Positions 1 to 10,724 of a stretch of 64,000 bases of DNA are shown here, piece after piece. The stretch is from the NCBI RefSeq assembly GCF_002116635.1, contig NZ_LQPW01000150.1, forward strand, positions 1-64,000. Reading direction: 5' to 3'. The stretch's first letter is position 1. Each line of letters starts with the position of its first letter. The position numbers and the translations under genes are program-made. This DNA comes from Mycobacterium szulgai (lineage in GTDB: Bacteria; Actinomycetota; Actinomycetes; Mycobacteriales; Mycobacteriaceae). Under the pieces are notes generated by a model. It saw only the letters and a list, made by a program, of their open reading frames with translations. It was not told the DNA's origin and did no database searches.

Positions 1-474
1 TTCATCGGTAACGGCGGGGCCGGCGGCGCGGGTGGAAACGGCGCGGCCAGCTTGGCCAACTTCGGCAACGGTGGGTTCGGTGGCGCGGGCGGATCCGGCG
101 GCGACGCCAAGTTGTTCGGCAGCGGCGGGACCGGCGGGAACGGCGGGAGCGCGGGCCAAGGCGGACCCACCGGCAATGGCGGCAAGGGCGGTAACGGCGG
201 GACCGGCGGTCACGGTGGCGCGGTGTATGGCAATGGCGGCTTCGGTGGGGTGGGTGCCGCCGGCGGCCTCGCCGGTGCCGGCGGCGCAGGCGGCGACGGC
301 GGTCTGGGCGGCGACGGCGGCGGCGCCGTCGGGCTGATCGGCAACGGCGGTAACGGCGGGCCGGGCGGCGCTGGTGGACTCGGGCCTCCCGACGGTAATG
401 GGGGCGCCGGCGGCAACGGCGGTACGCGCGGAACGCTGTTCGGTACGCCTGGCGCGGCCGGTCCGCACGGCTGA
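1..474 (+). CDS. PE_PGRS family protein, C-terminal part
   Basis: The window opens inside this reading frame, so the PE domain and start lie upstream. What is visible is about 157 residues of glycine-alanine-asparagine triplets (GGAGG, GNGG, GGNGG), the signature of the PGRS domain of mycobacterial PE_PGRS proteins, ending at a TGA before the thiC leader. These proteins are cell-surface or secreted through type VII secretion; their roles are mostly unknown. The match rests on the repeat composition alone. In M. tuberculosis thiC has a different upstream neighbour as I recall it, so this placement may be species-specific. Confidence 0.9.
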   Translation, partial: FIGNGGAGGAGGNGAASLANFGNGGFGGAGGSGGDAKLFGSGGTGGNGGSAGQGGPTGNGGKGGNGGTGGHGGAVYGNGGFGGVGAAGGLAGAGGAGGDGGLGGDGGGAVGLIGNGGNGGPGGAGGLGPPDGNGGAGGNGGTRGTLFGTPGAAGPHG

Positions 475-508
475 CCCCGCGCCTCTGCCGGTTGGCGGCG
501 CCCTGCGC

Positions 509-514
509 TAGCGT
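509..514 (+). promoter_or_regulatory. Probable -10 box of the thiC operon
   Basis: TAGCGT fits the mycobacterial TANNNT -10 pattern. It sits in the string GCGCTAGCGTGG, which recurs upstream of the second TPP riboswitch near 21.53 kb. A start about 7 bases downstream would put the riboswitch roughly 12 bases into the transcript. No convincing -35 is seen. Confidence 0.5.
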
Positions 515-532
515 GGGTAGATCAACCAAATC

Positions 533-617
533 CACGCGGGAGCGCATGCCGAGTGCGCTGAGAGGACGGCTGGGGCCGTCGACCGTACGAACCTGACCGG
601 GTAATGCCGGCGTAGGG
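533..617 (+). promoter_or_regulatory. TPP riboswitch (THI element) upstream of thiC
   Basis: The conserved blocks of the thiamine-pyrophosphate aptamer are in the right order: CGGGAGC near the 5' end, CTGAGA at about 558-563, ACCTGA at about 591-596, then GGGTAATGCCGGCGTAGGGA. The 3' end of the aptamer contains the AGGGAG that serves as ribosome binding site for thiC. Ligand binding would therefore be expected to hide the Shine-Dalgarno and lower translation when TPP is abundant. The recognition is by sequence motif; folding was done by eye only. Confidence 0.93.
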
Positions 618-626
618 AGATTGAGA

Positions 627-2245
<1,619 letters not shown>

Positions 2246-2249
<4 letters not shown>

Positions 2250-3088
2250 CGTTGCCGCCTCCGACGCTGCCGCTCCCACCGCCCGGCGCGACGCCGCTGC
2301 GGGTGCTGACGATCGCCGGATCGGACTCGGGGGGCGGTGCCGGCATTCAGGCCGACCTGCGCACCATGGCGCTGCTCGGTGTGCACGGCTGCGTCGCCGT
2401 CACCGCGGTCACCATGCAGAACACGCTGGGCGTCAAGGGTTTTCACGAGGTGCCAGAAGATATCGTGGTCGGCCAGATTGAGGCGGTGGTGACCGACATC
2501 GGCGTACAGGCCGCCAAGACCGGCATGCTGGCATCCTCGGCCATCATCGCCGCGGTGGCTGACAGCTGGCGCCGGCTCGAGCTGAGTGTTCCTCTCGTCG
2601 TCGACCCGGTCTGCGCGTCGATGCACGGCGACCCGCTGCTGGCCGCATCTGCACTGGATTCGCTTCGCGCTCAACTGTTTCCGTTAGCCACGCTGGTGAC
2701 ACCGAATCTCGACGAGGTGCGGCTACTGGTCGATGTCGACGTCGTCGACACCGAGTCGCAGCGCGCGGCCGCCGAGGCGTTGCATAAGCTGGGCCCGCGG
2801 TGGGTGTTGGTCAAGGGCGGGCACTTGCGTTCGTCGGGCAATAGTTGCGACCTGCTGTACGACGGCGTTGATTTCCACGAGTTCGACGCCCCCCGGCTGC
2901 CCACCGGCAACGACCACGGTGGCGGTGACACGCTGGCCGCCGCGGTGGCGTGTGCATTGGCGCACGGCTACGGGATGCCCGACGCGGTCGCGTTCGCCAA
3001 AGCGTGGGTCACCGAATGCCTGCGCGCCGCCTATCCGCTGGGCGGCGGCCACGGCCCCGTATCCCCCTTGTTCAGGCTCGGATCATGA
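2246..3088 (+). CDS. thiD: Hydroxymethylpyrimidine kinase / HMP-P kinase ThiD
   Basis: ThiD phosphorylates HMP and HMP-P to make HMP-PP, the pyrimidine partner for ThiE. The protein has the ribokinase-like opening AGSDSGGGAGIQADLRT and the C-terminal GNDHGGGDTLAAA anion-hole motif. Its length (280 aa) is a little longer than usual because of a proline-rich N-terminus. The GTG start overlaps the thiC stop as GTGA, so translation is probably coupled; a later start is possible. Confidence 0.95.
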
Positions 3089-3726
3089 ACCTCGACGACA
3101 TCGCAGGCGTCGCACACGAACCCGACGGCACTCCACAAGGCGTTGCCGTGTTGACGCATGGCGCCGGGGGTAACCGGGATTCCACATTGCTGCAACAGGT
3201 TTGCGACGAGTGGGCGCGCCACGGCTGGTTGGCTATCAGATACAACCTGCCCTATCGCCGCCGCCGGCCCAAAGGACCGCCGTCGGGCTCGGCGGCAGTC
3301 GACCAAGCCGGAATAGTCGAAGCCATCGAATACTGCCGCAGCCTTGCCGACGGACCGCTGATCGCCGGCGGGCATTCCTACGGCGGCCGCCAGACGTCGA
3401 TGGTGGTGGCTGCCAACCAAACCCGGGTCGACATTTTGACCCTGTTCTCCTACCCCGTCCATCCGCCCGGAAAGCCGGAACGTCAGCGCACCGCGCACCT
3501 GCCCGACATCACCGTCCCCACCGTGTTCACTCACGGCACCTCGGATCCGTTCGGCACCATCGCCGAGGTGCACGATGCCGCGGCGAAGATCTCCGCCCCT
3601 ACCGAGGTCGTCGAGATCTCCGGCGCACGTCACGACTTGGGCTCGAAGACCCTCGACGTGCCCGCGCTCGCGGTTGGCGCGGCGCTGCGTCTGCTGGAGA
3701 CCCGGCCGGAGAGCCGAAAAGCGTGA
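3085..3726 (+). CDS. Alpha/beta hydrolase, Rv0421c-like
   Basis: A 213-residue alpha/beta-hydrolase of the dienelactone-hydrolase type. HGAGG near residue 25 is the oxyanion-hole region, GHSYGG holds the probable nucleophile serine, and SDPFG and GARHD carry the likely Asp and His of the triad. The ATG overlaps the thiD stop as ATGA, making it the third gene of the thiC operon, though no thiamine role is known for it. Its last 128 bases are overlapped on the other strand by the tail of the TetR gene. The substrate is unknown. Confidence 0.88.
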   Translation: MNLDDIAGVAHEPDGTPQGVAVLTHGAGGNRDSTLLQQVCDEWARHGWLAIRYNLPYRRRRPKGPPSGSAAVDQAGIVEAIEYCRSLADGPLIAGGHSYGGRQTSMVVAANQTRVDILTLFSYPVHPPGKPERQRTAHLPDITVPTVFTHGTSDPFGTIAEVHDAAAKISAPTEVVEISGARHDLGSKTLDVPALAVGAALRLLETRPESRKA

Positions 3727-4909
3727 CCTCCATCAACTTTCGCACACAAGCCTGACCATAAGCCGAATCCGCGGGGCCTCCCATCCGACTCAGATCGACC
3801 ACTAGCGCCATGGCGGCGTGCACCAGGAACCGCGCCTGCATCGGGGTGAGCGACGGTCGCGCGGTTGTCAGCAGCCGCACCCAGGAATCGATCGTCGACA
3901 GCTGCACGTTGTGCAGCAGCATTTGGTCGGCGGGTGTCAGGTTGACCCGCTCGGTGTAATAGACCGCGGCCAGCTCGGGGTTGGCGAACGACGTCGCGAC
4001 GTAGGCGTCGATCAGCAACATCAGCGCCTGGCGCGGTTCGGTCAGCGCGCCGACGACCGGCGACAGTTGCCCGGACACCCGGTCGGCCGCCCGGCGCAGG
4101 CCGGTCGCCAGAATCTCGCACTTGCCGGAGAAATACCGGTAGATCCCCGACACCGGTATGCCGGCGGCCGAGGCGATCTGCGCCATGCTGGTTTCGGTAT
4201 AGCCGCGGTCTTTGAACAAAATCATCGACGCGTGCAGCAACGCCTCGTAGACGCCCGCGTCCTCGGCGAAGATCCGCCAGGATGGCGGGCGGCCAAAGAC
4301 CTCGCCGGGCTGCGGGAGCTCCGCGGCGAGGATCGCCGCGGCCGCCTCGCCGAGCAGTCCGCGAATCTCGTCGGCCGGCAGCCGAGCCCGGTGATCGACG
4401 ATGCTGCCGATCGCGCTGAGCACGCCCGCCGACAGCATCCACCGTTGCGAGGAAATCAGCGCCGGCCGAATCGCATTGAGCGGCTCCTGAATTCGGCGAT
4501 TCACCAGCTTGAGTTGACCGGTCAGGGTGAGCTGGTCCTCGGCGCGCAGGTAGCGCGCCTGCCAGCGGTACAGGCCGCCGGACTCGCGATTGTCCAGGGT
4601 GACGTCGATAAGTGCGGCAACCAGCTGGTCCAGCGTCGTGGCCGGATCAGGGTCGGGATCGGGCTCGGGATCCAAATCCGTGCAGTCGACCAACAATTGG
4701 CTCAAGGTCAGTACCGCGCCACGGAACAGGTCATATTTACCCGCATAGTGCCGGTACAGCGCGGGTGCCGATACCCCGACTTTGGCGGCGATGGTCTCCA
4801 TGCTCACCGCGTGATAGCCCTGCGCGCTGAACGCCTCAGCCGATGCGCGCGCAATCTGCGCCTTGCGGTCCTTGGGTCGCCTCCGAATGGCGGTGGCATC
4901 GGTGGACAC
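3599..4909 (-). CDS. Tandem TetR-family transcriptional regulator
   Basis: The 436-residue protein contains two TetR helix-turn-helix units in one chain. The first has TIAAKVGVSAPALYRHYAGK at about residues 39-58 and the second SMAQIASAAGIPVSGIYRYF at about 243-262. A PDPDPDP segment follows the first DNA-binding unit. Such double-headed TetR proteins occur in actinobacteria and could bind DNA as pseudo-dimers. The last roughly 42 codons run antisense through the end of the hydrolase gene and are arginine-rich, so an ancestral stop was probably lost and the tail may not be functional. The GTG start at 4909 is the most 5' plausible one. Targets are unknown. Confidence 0.88.
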   Translation of the reverse strand: MSTDATAIRRRPKDRKAQIARASAEAFSAQGYHAVSMETIAAKVGVSAPALYRHYAGKYDLFRGAVLTLSQLLVDCTDLDPEPDPDPDPATTLDQLVAALIDVTLDNRESGGLYRWQARYLRAEDQLTLTGQLKLVNRRIQEPLNAIRPALISSQRWMLSAGVLSAIGSIVDHRARLPADEIRGLLGEAAAAILAAELPQPGEVFGRPPSWRIFAEDAGVYEALLHASMILFKDRGYTETSMAQIASAAGIPVSGIYRYFSGKCEILATGLRRAADRVSGQLSPVVGALTEPRQALMLLIDAYVATSFANPELAAVYYTERVNLTPADQMLLHNVQLSTIDSWVRLLTTARPSLTPMQARFLVHAAMALVVDLSRMGGPADSAYGQACVRKLMEVTLFGSPAGSPADAAPRQPRARARRGSSSPSRDVRRRSRRPR

Positions 4910-5015
4910 CGCCTCACTGTAGCCGCATGCCGTCCTCGCCTATCGCAGTCGCGGAATATCCATTAACATAATCACCGCTTGGGGAGCCGCGCGAGGACGG
5001 CCGGAAGGACCGCAC

Positions 5016-5240
5016 ATGTTGGAAAAAGTTCGCCGTGTGCTCAATTTTCAGGTCACAATCGGCCAGCTGATTGTCGTCGCTTTGGTCGTTGGAACGCCAT
5101 ATTTGCTGGTAGGGGTGGTCTGGACGACGACACACACCGAGCAACTTCGCCGGATGCAGGGTCTCGACCTGGCGGTCTCCTTTTTAGGCCAGATCGTCTC
5201 GTGGCCGGTCCTGCTGTTCTCGAACGTGTGCATGACGTGA
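5016..5240 (+). CDS. Small membrane protein
   Basis: A 74-residue protein with a short basic start (MLEKVRRVL), one long hydrophobic segment at about residues 16-38 and a second at about 52-72. There is no recognised domain. A GGAAGGA-like ribosome site lies about 13 bases upstream. It precedes another small membrane gene in the same direction, suggesting a two-gene unit. The function is unknown; conservation between mycobacteria would decide whether it is real. Confidence 0.62.
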   Translation: MLEKVRRVLNFQVTIGQLIVVALVVGTPYLLVGVVWTTTHTEQLRRMQGLDLAVSFLGQIVSWPVLLFSNVCMT

Positions 5241-5290
5241 GCGCAGCGGGGTCGAATTTGGCATTAACATACCGAACACATGGAGAAGCT

Positions 5291-5611
5291 GTGAGTCGTC
5301 GTCAGATGTACCTGGGAATCGCCGGACTACTGCTGGGCGTGGTCGGATTGTTCGCGCTCTTCTTTCCGATCTACCTGGATGAGTACGACTCGTACGGCGT
5401 CAAGATCACCTGCGGCAACGGCATCAGCTCCGATCTGACGCAGGCCCACCAGGCCCCTGGTGGCGCCGTCGTGTCGAGCTGCGACTCCGCCCTGCTCATG
5501 CGCCGCGCCTGGGCCATCCCGACCGTCGCCCTGGGCTGGGTGATGGTCACCGGCTTTCTGGTGGTCTGGGTGCACAACGGCCAGCAGCGGGATGCCGCCT
5601 ACCCCGGGTAG
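5291..5611 (+). CDS. Two-TM membrane protein, Rv0420c-like
   Basis: About 106 residues: a hydrophobic segment at about 7-27 (GIAGLLLGVVGLFALFF), a loop of about 50 residues with two cysteines (ITCGN, SSCDS) that could form a disulfide outside the membrane, and a second hydrophobic segment near the C-terminus. The GTG at 5291 has GGAGAA just upstream; the ATG at 5306 is an alternative. Position and size match the M. tuberculosis Rv0420c membrane protein. It ends 13 bases inside the convergent lpqM gene. The function is unknown. Confidence 0.78.
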   Translation: MSRRQMYLGIAGLLLGVVGLFALFFPIYLDEYDSYGVKITCGNGISSDLTQAHQAPGGAVVSSCDSALLMRRAWAIPTVALGWVMVTGFLVVWVHNGQQRDAAYPG

Positions 5612-7071
5612 CGCGCGTAACACCCGTCCATATCGCCGCCCACCCCACCCCGGAACGCCGCGATGCGGGTGAATCCGGCTGGCACGCTGATGCCGTCGGC
5701 GTCGCTGGCCACCATGTGGTTGGTGAGCAGCCCGGCCACGGCCTCGTCGAGGTCGCCGGCCGTCAGGACGAGTGACTTGCCGGACGGCAGGTCGATCGGC
5801 TCGGCCATCTTGCGGTGCGCAACCCCGGTCAGACATGCCGTGCGCAGCGCGGTCCACGGGCTCTGCATCGCCAGGCCACGCTCATGCTGCGCAGCCAGCG
5901 CATACCTCGACATCACGATCGACAGGGCCGTGTCATCGCCTTGGGGCAGACTCTGTTCCTTTTCAGAGGCGACTTTGCCCATCGCCGCCAGCGCGGGCAG
6001 GTCGACCACGATGGTGTTGGTGGCCGGACAGTAGGACGCCGGCGGGCTGGGCCTGGCGTCGGGGCAGCCGGCTGCCTTATAGGACAACGTCGGCGGGTTC
6101 TTGGGCGAGAAGACCTTGCCCATGAGTTCCATCAGCGTGGACAAGGTGTCTTCGTTGATCGGCACCTCGCCGGTCTCCGGGTCGCCGTTGGGATCCACCC
6201 GCAACGTGGTCGGGAGGTCACCGCGGCGCTGCTCGATCTCGGCCTTGTTGATCGACGCGCACGCCGGAGTGCCGCTGATGAAACCCATCTGGAACGCGCT
6301 CACCCGATCCAGGGCCGAGCCGTGTTCGTCGTCGTTTTGCGCGTCGGCGTCCATCACCGGGTCGCGGGTGGTGATGATCCCGGCCATCACATGGTCGAGG
6401 CCGTCGGCGGTGCTCAAGGTGAAACGCGGCGACTTGCCGTCGGCCACCCAGTACAGGTAGACCCCGGCGAAGCAATCGGCCTGCTGCTCACGCACGATGG
6501 TCGGGTCTCTTCTGGTGACCAGCTGCGCCATGGATTGCAAGGCGTGACCGAACTCGTGCGCCAACACACCATTCACCGACATGTCGCCGAAGTACTTCTG
6601 GGCCACCGCCATGAACACCCCGCGGTCCCAGGCGATCATGTTGCACCGGGAGGTGAAGAAGGCGTTGACGAGCTGGTAGGTCTCGTTGTGGCAGACGATG
6701 GGACTGTTCGGATCGTTGGAGTCGTAAGACACCAGCTTGTCGACGGGCTTGAACGAGCCTTTCAACGGAGCGATGTAGTTGGCTTTCCAGTACTCCTCGA
6801 TGTCGTTGATAGACAGCAACGACAACTTGTCGATCGCCCCGTTGTTGGTGTTGATCACCGTGCCGGTTGCCGCGGGCGCGTTGGGGCGTTGGCCACTGGG
6901 GCCATTGGTCGCGGGTAAACCACCCACCCGGAACGGGTCGTTGAGGATCGACATGGCGCGGCCGCCGACGACGGTCGTGCAGCCGGCCACTACGAGTACC
7001 GCCCCCAGACAGGCGATCCCGGCCCGCGCCGACGCGACCAGCCCGCGAGAGCCACCACACCGCAACTTCAT
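5599..7071 (-). CDS. lpqM: LpqM, lipoprotein metallopeptidase
   Basis: A 490-residue predicted lipoprotein: a basic start, a hydrophobic stretch and a lipobox ending VVAGC place the mature cysteine near residue 31. A HEFGH zinc-binding motif sits mid-protein (VLAHEFGHAL), typical of gluzincin peptidases, with a possible third ligand in the REQQADCFAG segment. The protein should be anchored outside the cytoplasmic membrane. The ATG at 7071 (MKLRCGG) is chosen over an upstream in-frame GTG because it gives a normal signal peptide. It is convergent with the Rv0420c-like gene; the substrate is unknown. Confidence 0.9.
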   Translation of the reverse strand: MKLRCGGSRGLVASARAGIACLGAVLVVAGCTTVVGGRAMSILNDPFRVGGLPATNGPSGQRPNAPAATGTVINTNNGAIDKLSLLSINDIEEYWKANYIAPLKGSFKPVDKLVSYDSNDPNSPIVCHNETYQLVNAFFTSRCNMIAWDRGVFMAVAQKYFGDMSVNGVLAHEFGHALQSMAQLVTRRDPTIVREQQADCFAGVYLYWVADGKSPRFTLSTADGLDHVMAGIITTRDPVMDADAQNDDEHGSALDRVSAFQMGFISGTPACASINKAEIEQRRGDLPTTLRVDPNGDPETGEVPINEDTLSTLMELMGKVFSPKNPPTLSYKAAGCPDARPSPPASYCPATNTIVVDLPALAAMGKVASEKEQSLPQGDDTALSIVMSRYALAAQHERGLAMQSPWTALRTACLTGVAHRKMAEPIDLPSGKSLVLTAGDLDEAVAGLLTNHMVASDADGISVPAGFTRIAAFRGGVGGDMDGCYARYPG

Positions 7072-7201
7072 CTGACCAACCCCATCCCGACCGGTCTGCA
7101 CTAAAGGAATCCCATCTTAGATGGATTGGTTTACCGTCAGCACCCAAACGAAGCGGCCCCGATGTCAGAACCGCGCAGTATCGTCGTCAGCCATCGGGTC
7201 G

Positions 7202-9869
7202 GTGCACGAAGTCATCGAGGCATTCCGGAAGGCGCCGTCAAATTCCGAGCGGGGCACGAAGTTCGAGCAGCTCATGGTGCGATATTTCGAACTCGACCCG
7301 ACGATGTCGCAGCAGTATGACGCGGTGTGGCGGTGGATCGATTGGCCCGGGCGCCAGGGCAAGCCGGACACCGGTATCGACTTGGTCGCGCGCGAACGGG
7401 ATACCGGTAGCTACACCGCTATCCAGTGCAAGTTCTACGAACCAACCCACACGTTGTCCAAGGGGGATATCGACTCGTTTTCACCGCTTCGGGCAAGACG
7501 GGCTTCGCCAACCGGGTGATCATCTCCACGACGGACCGCTGGGGCAAAAATGCCGAGAACGCCTTAGCCGATCAGATGATCCCGGTGCAGCGGATCGGGA
7601 TGGCCGAGATCGCCGAGTCGCCAATCGACTGGGACGTCGCCTGGCCGCACGGCGACCTGCAGGTGAACCTGGCACCCGCGAGGCGCCACGCGCCACGCCC
7701 CCACCAGCAGCAGGCGATTGACGCGGTGTTCCGGGGTTATGGCTTGAGCAACGATCGCGGCAAGTTGATCATGGCGTGCGGCACCGGCAAGACACCAGCA
7801 TTCTGCCGAGCTGGTGTCGATGGACGACGAGTTGACGTTCGGACCGGAGTTTCACCGACTCTCGTTCGGTGACGCGGTGGAACGCGGACTGCTCACCGAC
7901 TACAAGGTGATGGTGCTGACCGTCGACAAGTCGGTGATCGCACCGCGGCTGGCACAGGAACTGGCCGGCGTATCCGGTGAACTCATGCTCGACGACGCGT
8001 CGAAAATCGTGGGCTGTTGGAACGGCCTGGCCAAACGCGCCGGCGCGGGCGTGGCCGCCGGCGAACCGCCGATGCGCCGCGCGGCGGCGTTCGCCAAGGA
8101 CATCAAGACCTCCAAGCAGATCGCTGAGATGTTTCCGAAAGTGGTTGAGGCCTACCAAGAGCTGCTCGATGAGCATTTGGGCTCCGATAACACCAACCGC
8201 GGGTTGCGCTGCGTCGCACACCACGTCGATGGCACCTTCAACGCTCTTGAACGCAACGAGCAGCTTTCCTGGCTCAAAGGTGTTGTGGCTGAGGATGAAT
8301 GCCGCATCCTGACGAATGCCCGCTGCCTGTCCGAAGGCGTCGACGTTCCCGCCCTGGACGCCGTACTGTTCTTGAACCCGCGCAATTCGATAGTTGACGT
8401 GGTGCAGTCGGTGGGCCGGGTGATGCGGAAGTCGTCGGAGACAAGGACTATGGCTACGTCATCCTGCCGGTGGCGGTGCCCGAAGGTGTCGAACCCGCGG
8501 TGGCGCTGGCCGATAACAAGCGGTTCAAGGTTGTCTGGCAGGTGCTCAACGCGCTGCGGTCGCACGATGAGCGGTTCGACGCGATGGTCAACAGCATTGC
8601 GCTCAACGCATCGTCGAAGAAGAAGGAAGGTGTAGGTAACGACAAGCTGCTCGGCGGCCACATTGGTCCAACCTCTGACGACCCGCGGCCCGATGTTGCC
8701 ACTCAGATGGCACTGTTCTCCCTGTCGCAATGGCAAGAAGTGATCTATGCGCGCATCGTCAATAAGGTTGGCACGCGGACCTATTGGGAGCAGTGGGCCG
8801 CCGATGTTGCCGACACCGCCGCGACGCTGACCACCCGGATCAAGGCGCTGCTCGAAGGTGCTGGCCCGGGAGTGGCGACGGCTTTCGAACAGTTCCTTGC
8901 CGGGCTACGCGACAACCTGAACAACTCGATCACCGGTGAGGATGCGATCAGTATGCTGTCGCAGCATCTGATCACCAAGCCGGTGTTCGATGCGCTGTTC
9001 GCCGGGCACAACTTCGCGTCGCATAACCCTTGCCGTCCATGTTTGCGACCCCGTACCACACAAACGTTGGTTTATGCATGCTCGGCGTCGGTGGCGCAGA
9101 GATCTCTCTGTTGATGGTCGGTTCTCTTCCCGATCTGAACTTTCACGGATTCGGCGGCCAGTTCTTCCCGCGCTGGACATACGAGAAGGCCGAATCACCC
9201 TACGAAGAACTAGATTTCACGTCCGCCGACAACACCGACATAGACGAACACGGCTACCGGCACGTCGACAACATCACCGATGGAATCCTCAAGCTGTGCC
9301 GCGACGCCGTTGGCAATCAGGTCACCAAGGACGACATCTTCTACTACGTATACGGCCTGCTACACGACCCTGCCTACCGCGAAAGGTACGCAGCCGACCT
9401 GAAGAAGATGCTCCCCCACATCCCGACTCCCGAAACACGTGAGCGTTTCGAGCGATTCACCGATGCCGGCCGCAGGCTCGCGGAGCTGCACGTCGGCTAT
9501 GAGTCCGTCAAGCCGTATCCCCTTGACGTACAACTGAAGCCAGGAGTAGGCGCAACAGACCGCGAAACGTGGCGTGTCCAGAAGATGAAATGGCACTCCA
9601 AGCAAGATCATTCGTCGATCGTCTACAACACCAAGGTGACGATCCAAGGCATTCCAGAGGAGGCCGAACGGTATATGCTCGGCTCCCGGTCGGCGCTTGG
9701 CTGGATCATCGACCGCTACCAGGTCACCACCGACAAGGCCTCAGGCATCGTCAACGATCCCAATGACTGGTGCGACGAACACGATGACCCGACTTACATC
9801 GTCGACCTCATCAAGAAGGTGACGACCGTCAGCGTCGAGACTATGAAGATCGTCGACTCGCTTTCGTGA
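7202..9869 (+). pseudogene. Type ISP restriction-modification enzyme, broken and internally deleted
   Basis: Four pieces in three reading frames together spell a shrunken type ISP enzyme (LlaBIII-like: nuclease, SF2 translocase, adenine methyltransferase and target-recognition domains in one chain). Piece 1 (7202 to about 7485) has an Mrr-like nuclease start with GIDLVARE and IQCKFYE. One base appears lost in the T run near 7480. Piece 2 (to about 7793) reaches the Walker A ACGTGKT, after which the rest of motor domain 1 is missing. Piece 3 (about 7814-8435) has translocase domain 2 with QSVGRVMRK, and another single-base loss follows near 8435. Piece 4 runs to about 9025. The methyltransferase core is then absent, and 9030-9869 carries the C-terminal specificity region (FPRWTYEK onward). 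It is almost certainly inactive. Confidence 0.85.
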
Positions 9870-9989
9870 ACCGCTACAACAACCGCGTAATCCTGCTCTG
9901 CCCAACCGTATAGATGACAGGCCCCGGCGAACTCGCGGCACCTGCAATCGCTGCCACGTTGTCGATGAACCGCATCGCGGCGTCCTCTG

Positions 9990-10229
9990 CCAGAAGGTCA
10001 GCGCGAGGCACGCAAAACAACCGGGGATCACCGCCGCAACCAACTCATCAGTGAGCTGATCATCACCGCCGTCGCGGTCCAACCCGCACGCCCGCGCCCG
10101 ATCACATACCGGCGCACCGTTTTGCGGTCACTGCCCGATAGCCGGGCCACCTCCCGCAACCCCAACCCCTGCAGCCACAGCCGCGGCATCTCCACGATCT
10201 CGATCACCGACACCTCCCGGTAGCTCATC
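9990..10229 (-). pseudogene. IS21-family istA transposase, 5' remnant
   Basis: Read leftward from the ATG at 10229, the frame begins MSYREVSVIEIVEM and continues LRLWL-like into DRKTVRRYV, which is the N-terminal helix-turn-helix of IS21-type IstA proteins. Near 10080 the similarity continues in another frame (LDRDGGDDQLTDELV), so a frameshift is present, and it stops soon after. Only about 80 of roughly 500 residues remain. It points opposite to the istB fragments beside it, so this is rearranged debris. Confidence 0.7.
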
Positions 10230-10270
10230 TGGCCAATACAGCGGCCCAACAACCGGAAGATCCCGACGCC

Positions 10271-10455
10271 GCCTACGAACTCATCGTCGAAGGCCAGTCG
10301 TACCGACAACGCCAAAAGCCAAAGCCGGCCCCTCCGACTGCGTCGGATTGACCGGCAACGACTCCATCAGTCACCATCAACACGGCCCATAGCCGGAAGA
10401 CCAACTGGTCCCATGCTCATGGCAACCAGTGGTCCCATCACCCTGGCCGGCGACA
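10271..10455 (+). repeat. IS21-family 3' end, direct repeat copy A
   Basis: This 185-base segment holds the last codons of an istB gene (YELIVEGQSYRQRQK) and the terminal non-coding end of the element, finishing GGCCGGCGACA. It is closely repeated, in the same orientation and with the same length, at 12783-12967. The two copies bracket the anion transporter gene. Confidence 0.8.
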
Positions 10456-10724
10456 AGCAGATCACCTAGAGATCGCCTTCAAGAGTGGTATGGTCGTAGG
10501 AATCGGTTCCACCCCAATCAGATTCGCGGTTCGCTGGGACTTCGTTGAGTGCAGCGTCGCCAACTTCTGGTGGTCCGGCTGGCCTATGAGTACTCGATGA
10601 GCGCCCCGTCTGGGGTTGCTTTTCGCCAGCCCGGCACGGCATGTTTGCAATAGGTGCGCCGGAAAGTCTGGTCGGCAGCTTGGCCCGGAGCGGGCCGAGT
10701 GTGTTTCGGCTGGAAGGTTGATCC
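10456..10724. other. Gap between IS remnant and transporter gene
   Basis: No supported gene is visible. Reading frames on both strands here have no recognisable motif. The segment must hold the promoter of the transporter; GGAAGG at 10712-10717 is its ribosome binding site. Confidence 0.5.

Noticed and set aside
621..626. TTG start for thiC
   Set aside because: It is one base from the Shine-Dalgarno; the ATG at 627 has proper spacing and matches known ThiC N-termini.
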